From contig CP054190.1 in the NCBI GenBank assembly GCA_015709575.1, positions 2,664,616 through 2,728,615 of the forward strand: a DNA stretch of 64,000 bases, read 5' to 3'. Below the pieces are notes generated by a model that saw only the letters and a program-made list of their open reading frames with translations, had not been told where the DNA came from and made no database searches. A program made the position numbers and the translations under genes. This document shows positions 62,994 through 64,000 of this stretch, piece after piece (positions within the stretch are counted from its first letter, which is position 1; each line of letters begins with the position of its first letter). This stretch comes from Planctomycetia bacterium (GTDB taxonomy: Bacteria; Planctomycetota; Phycisphaerae; UBA1845; Fen-1342).

Positions 62994-63053
62994 GGCCGCC
63001 CGCCCACGAGTCCGGCCGTCGCGCAAGGTGTTATCTCTGATCGGAGCCAGCGG

Positions 63054-63482
63054 TTGTTCCGACGCCTGCTGAACATCCTGGGCCAAGCTCGATCGCCGAC
63101 GGAGCGGACCGCGCAAGACATCCGGTCACCCAGCGGCAGCGGCTCAGGCGCGCCCTGCCCTATCGAGCACGCGGCCGCTGAAACGCAGCGTTCGCTCAAC
63201 GGGGCCGAAGTGGCACACGTAGAGCCGATCGCGGGTTCGTTCGACCCACGCGCGCGGCTGGTCCGCCGCGCGGCGGAAGTAGTGGATGCCTTCCGGCCGT
63301 TCATCCAGGCCGACGGCGGCGACGTGGATTTCGTCGGCGTGACGGAAAAGAACGTCGTGCAGGTGCGCTTGCGCGGGGCGTGCCGTGGCTGTCCGTCGAG
63401 CTTCCTAACCCTCCAGATGGGGCTTGAGCGTGCCCTGTTGGAGCACATGCCCGAGCTGCGCGGCGTGGAAGACGTGGGATAG
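63054..63482 (+). CDS. NifU-like C-terminal domain protein
   Basis: 142 aa from a TTG with CGGAG 8 bases upstream. The last ~75 residues are the NifU C-terminal domain (VDAFRPFIQADGGDVDFVGV and the CxxC in LRGACRGCPSSFLTLQMGLERALLEHMPEL), a scaffold or carrier for Fe-S clusters. The first ~65 residues are low-complexity and unlike known domains. No isc/suf genes are adjacent. Followed by pyrE after 46 bases. Confidence 0.88.
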   Translation: MFRRLLNILGQARSPTERTAQDIRSPSGSGSGAPCPIEHAAAETQRSLNGAEVAHVEPIAGSFDPRARLVRRAAEVVDAFRPFIQADGGDVDFVGVTEKNVVQVRLRGACRGCPSSFLTLQMGLERALLEHMPELRGVEDVG

Positions 63483-63528
63483 CGGCCTTTGGCAGTCGCC
63501 ACCCCGGTTCAATAGACTTCGGAGGCCA

Positions 63529-64000
63529 ATGGTGGTTCAACACACAATTGCAACCGCTGGCAGCTCGCCCGCTGACGTTGCAGCCGAGACGAACCTCGCG
63601 GCGCGGATCGCCTCCGCGGCCCTGCTCGAAGGCGAGTTCACGCTCCGCTCCGGCCGCAAGAGCCGCTACTACATCGACAAGTACCTGTTCGAAACCGACC
63701 CCCATGTACTGCGCGAGGTCGCCGCCCGGCTGGCGGCGTTCGCGGGGCCACCGGTGCAGCGGATCGCCGGTGCGGAGCTGGGCGCGGTCGCGCTGGCGGC
63801 GGCGGTATCGCTGCACACCGGCCTGCCGTTCGTCATCGTCAGAAACTCGAAAAAGGCCGACTATGGCACGGGCAAGCTGATCGAAGGCACGCTGCGCGAG
63901 GGTGAGCGTGTGCTGCTGGTCGAGGATGTCGCCACGTCGGGCGGTCAGGCGCTGGAGGCGGCCCGCCTGCTGCGCGAGCACGGGGCGATCGTCGAGCGGA
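63529..64000 (+). CDS. pyrE: Orotate phosphoribosyltransferase PyrE (truncated by window)
   Basis: The first 157 residues are present. GGAGG lies just before the ATG at 63529 (a GTG follows at once). EGEFTLRSGRKSRYYIDKYLFE is the start of the OPRT fold, GAELGAVALAAAVS and NSKKADYGTGKLIEG follow, and VLLVEDVATSGGQALEAARLL is the PRPP-binding motif. It converts orotate and PRPP to OMP, two steps after dihydroorotase PyrC encoded at 10-11 kb. The C-terminus lies beyond the window. Confidence 0.93.
   Translation, partial: MVVQHTIATAGSSPADVAAETNLAARIASAALLEGEFTLRSGRKSRYYIDKYLFETDPHVLREVAARLAAFAGPPVQRIAGAELGAVALAAAVSLHTGLPFVIVRNSKKADYGTGKLIEGTLREGERVLLVEDVATSGGQALEAARLLREHGAIVER

Overview
The window is GC-rich and reads as the chromosome of a free-living planctomycete, most likely of the Phycisphaerae type. 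This is inference from content; there is no rRNA gene to confirm it. The evidence is: secreted proteins ending in dockerin-like GD-N-DG / NFDIDPFV repeats; a DUF1800-DUF1501 (Tat-exported) gene pair; Cys-rich ACCL repeats; frequent TTG and GTG starts; and an outer-membrane gene set (BamD-like, LptE-like, LolD/FtsX-like ABC, SurA-like, PBP4) showing a diderm envelope. About 60 genes are densely packed on both strands. No tRNA, rRNA or CRISPR array was seen.

Layout. 1-3.2 kb: end of a DUF3352-like gene, a zinc-ribbon membrane protein, and an SPFH / ribbon-helix-helix / PH-like three-gene cluster. 3.3-12.3 kb: sugE, purE-purK, ftsH, a BamD-like/LptE-like pair, a lone ABC ATPase, pyrC, and a fusion of a helix-turn-helix domain to PTS EIIA. 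12.3-21.2 kb: a GT-C membrane glycosyltransferase, a multidomain secreted protein, folK, trxA, DUF1800-DUF1501 and a flavin reductase. 21.5-31.3 kb: frr, ispE, sat, valS, two glycosyltransferases and a TPR protein. 31.4-38.5 kb: a lipoprotein-type ABC exporter pair and the complete NAD(P) transhydrogenase operon pntAA-pntAB-pntB. 38.6-43.4 kb: a PQQ-propeller/dockerin protein, an FG-GAP lipoprotein and a CpaE-like ATPase. 43.5-51.8 kb: truA, a pteridine-reductase-like SDR, a Mpo1-like protein, a MoaD-MoaE fusion, a lipoprotein, nth, PBP4, a SurA-like protein and a HAD phosphatase. 51.9-58.4 kb: a LURP-one-like protein, an intact IS5-family element, a SecD-head lipoprotein, an epimerase, a degenerate Nudix protein, a PilZ-REC-HPt protein and HtrA. 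58.8-64 kb: recA, tatA, purN, a zincin, sppA, a NifU-domain protein and the start of pyrE.

Functionally most of the window is housekeeping: nucleotide synthesis, isoprenoid, folate and molybdopterin steps, envelope quality control, translation and repair. Biosynthetic genes are scattered singly rather than grouped in large operons. The least ordinary items are the SPFH/RHH/PH cluster, the PilZ-REC-HPt protein whose receiver lacks its aspartate, a Nudix protein without catalytic glutamates, the HTH-EIIA fusion, a zinc-ribbon insertion in ValRS, and eight genes with a TANNNT hexamer 6-8 bases before the start codon, the signature of leaderless transcripts.
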